From assembly GCA_900751035.1 (NCBI GenBank), contig CAADSF010000011.1, positions 1 to 5,278 of the forward strand: DNA of 5,278 nucleotides. Direction: 5' to 3'. A model generated the notes under the pieces. The model saw only the letters and a program-made list of their open reading frames with translations, had not been told where the DNA came from and searched no databases. A program made the position numbers and the translations under genes. Shown here in pieces: positions 5,032-5,278 of the stretch; within the stretch, counting starts at the first letter, position 1; each line of letters starts with the position of its first letter. Origin of the DNA: an uncultured Oscillospiraceae bacterium. GTDB taxonomy: Bacteria; Bacillota; Clostridia; Oscillospirales; Oscillospiraceae.

Positions 5032-5184
5032 ATGGCAAATTACGACAAAATGTATTCTTTGCTATTCAATGCAATCACAGACGCACTGGAAAAGCTGGAA
5101 AAACAGAATTTGGGTGATGCCAAAGATATTCTCATCTCCGCCCAGCAAAAAGCAGAAGAAATCTATATCACAGCAGAGAACTAA
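5032..5184 (+). CDS. Small conserved-looking helical protein (50 aa)
   Basis: The start is taken at ATG 5032, because AGGTGAT (5018-5024) sits 7 bases before it. The in-frame ATG at 5023 lies inside that ribosome binding site. The product begins MANYDKMYSLLFNAITDALE, then KLEKQNLGDAKDILISAQQK and AEEIYITAEN. It is predicted to be two amphipathic helices, has no Cys and no membrane segment, and should be cytosolic. I recall similar short proteins (LFNA.TDAL...ILI.AQQKAEE.YI) in gut Clostridia, but no function. It is transcribed divergently from the RHH gene from a promoter carrying the palindromic operator, so it is likely repressed by a DNA-binding protein. Codon and base use is more AT-rich than in rex. 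Confidence 0.75.
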   Translation: MANYDKMYSLLFNAITDALEKLEKQNLGDAKDILISAQQKAEEIYITAEN

Positions 5185-5197
5185 AAAAGGAGCAGCC

Positions 5198-5233
5198 CTG
5201 AGCGCGGCGAGCGCAGCAATGCCGCGCCGTCAG
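5198..5233 (+). repeat. 22-base hairpin repeat, copy B, with extended stem
   Basis: The shared 22 bases (5204-5225) have the same GCGGC-loop-GCCGC structure as copy A. Here the stem extends to GCGCGGC (5202-5208) with GCCGCGC (5221-5227), and CTGA with TCAG after a 2-base bulge. It lies 13-49 bases past the stop of the 50-aa gene and no T-tract follows. Confidence 0.75.
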
Positions 5234-5256
5234 AAGCAACAGCGGGGTGGATAATC

Positions 5257-5278
5257 CAAAAAGGAGGGGCAAGGCCCC
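5257..5278 (+). terminator. Probable terminator cut by the window end
   Basis: CCAAAAAGGAGGGGC-AAG-GCCCC runs to the last base. GGGGC (5266-5270) already pairs with GCCCC (5274-5278). If the next bases are TCCTTTTT, this is a complete terminator for the 50-aa gene. AAAAAGGAGGGG could instead be a ribosome binding site of a gene beyond the window. Confidence 0.5.

Noticed and set aside
5069..5254. 61-codon plus-strand frame overlapping the 50-aa gene
   Set aside because: It is in another frame, has no ribosome binding site and ends through the 22-base hairpin repeat. The frame at 5032-5184 has promoter, ribosome binding site and protein-like sequence.

Overview
The window looks like chromosomal DNA of a low-to-mid GC Gram-positive anaerobe of the class Clostridia, probably an Oscillospiraceae/Ruminococcaceae-type gut bacterium. 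The evidence is a redox repressor of the Rex family, a Crp/Fnr-type regulator, an S-layer-homology protein, AGGAGG-type ribosome binding sites, consensus sigma-A promoters and many U-tract terminators. The taxonomic placement is inference; no rRNA or marker gene is present.

Layout. Positions 2-190 hold the C-terminal end of a Crp/Fnr-family regulator, followed by a spacer with a strong terminator (323-357). An extended -10 promoter then leads into a CPBP-family intramembrane protease (607-1395) with its own terminator. Positions 1460-2220 are a scarred stretch on the minus strand: a broken small gene (1676-1867), an intact tRNA-Arg(CCG) with trailer hairpins (1969-2045), and a second tRNA-Arg copy intact only through its anticodon loop (2176-2214). 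A good minus-strand promoter (2248-2276) reads into both tRNA copies.

Divergently from that promoter, a perfect TTGACA-17-TATAAT promoter drives rex (2369-3028). rex overlaps by four bases (GTGA) a gene for a secreted SLH-domain protein (3025-4140). A stem-loop with a poor U-tract separates this from a 47-codon Cys/Gly-rich membrane peptide (4219-4362), which ends in an excellent terminator. The three genes may form one NADH/NAD+-responsive unit; this is inferred from layout and a possible Rex site over the rex -35.

Positions 4409-4710 have no credible gene but hold a dense run of seven hairpins, including a 19-base-arm near-perfect palindrome. After this comes a visibly more AT-rich small module: a 59-residue ribbon-helix-helix protein on the minus strand (4727-4906) and a divergent 50-residue helical protein on the plus strand (5032-5184). 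Between them a sigma-A promoter carries a perfect 14-base palindrome in its spacer. A 22-base hairpin-forming sequence occurs in opposite orientations on either side of this module (4684-4705 and 5204-5225). The most interesting candidates for undescribed biology are this flanked two-gene module, the hairpin array and the Cys/Gly peptide.
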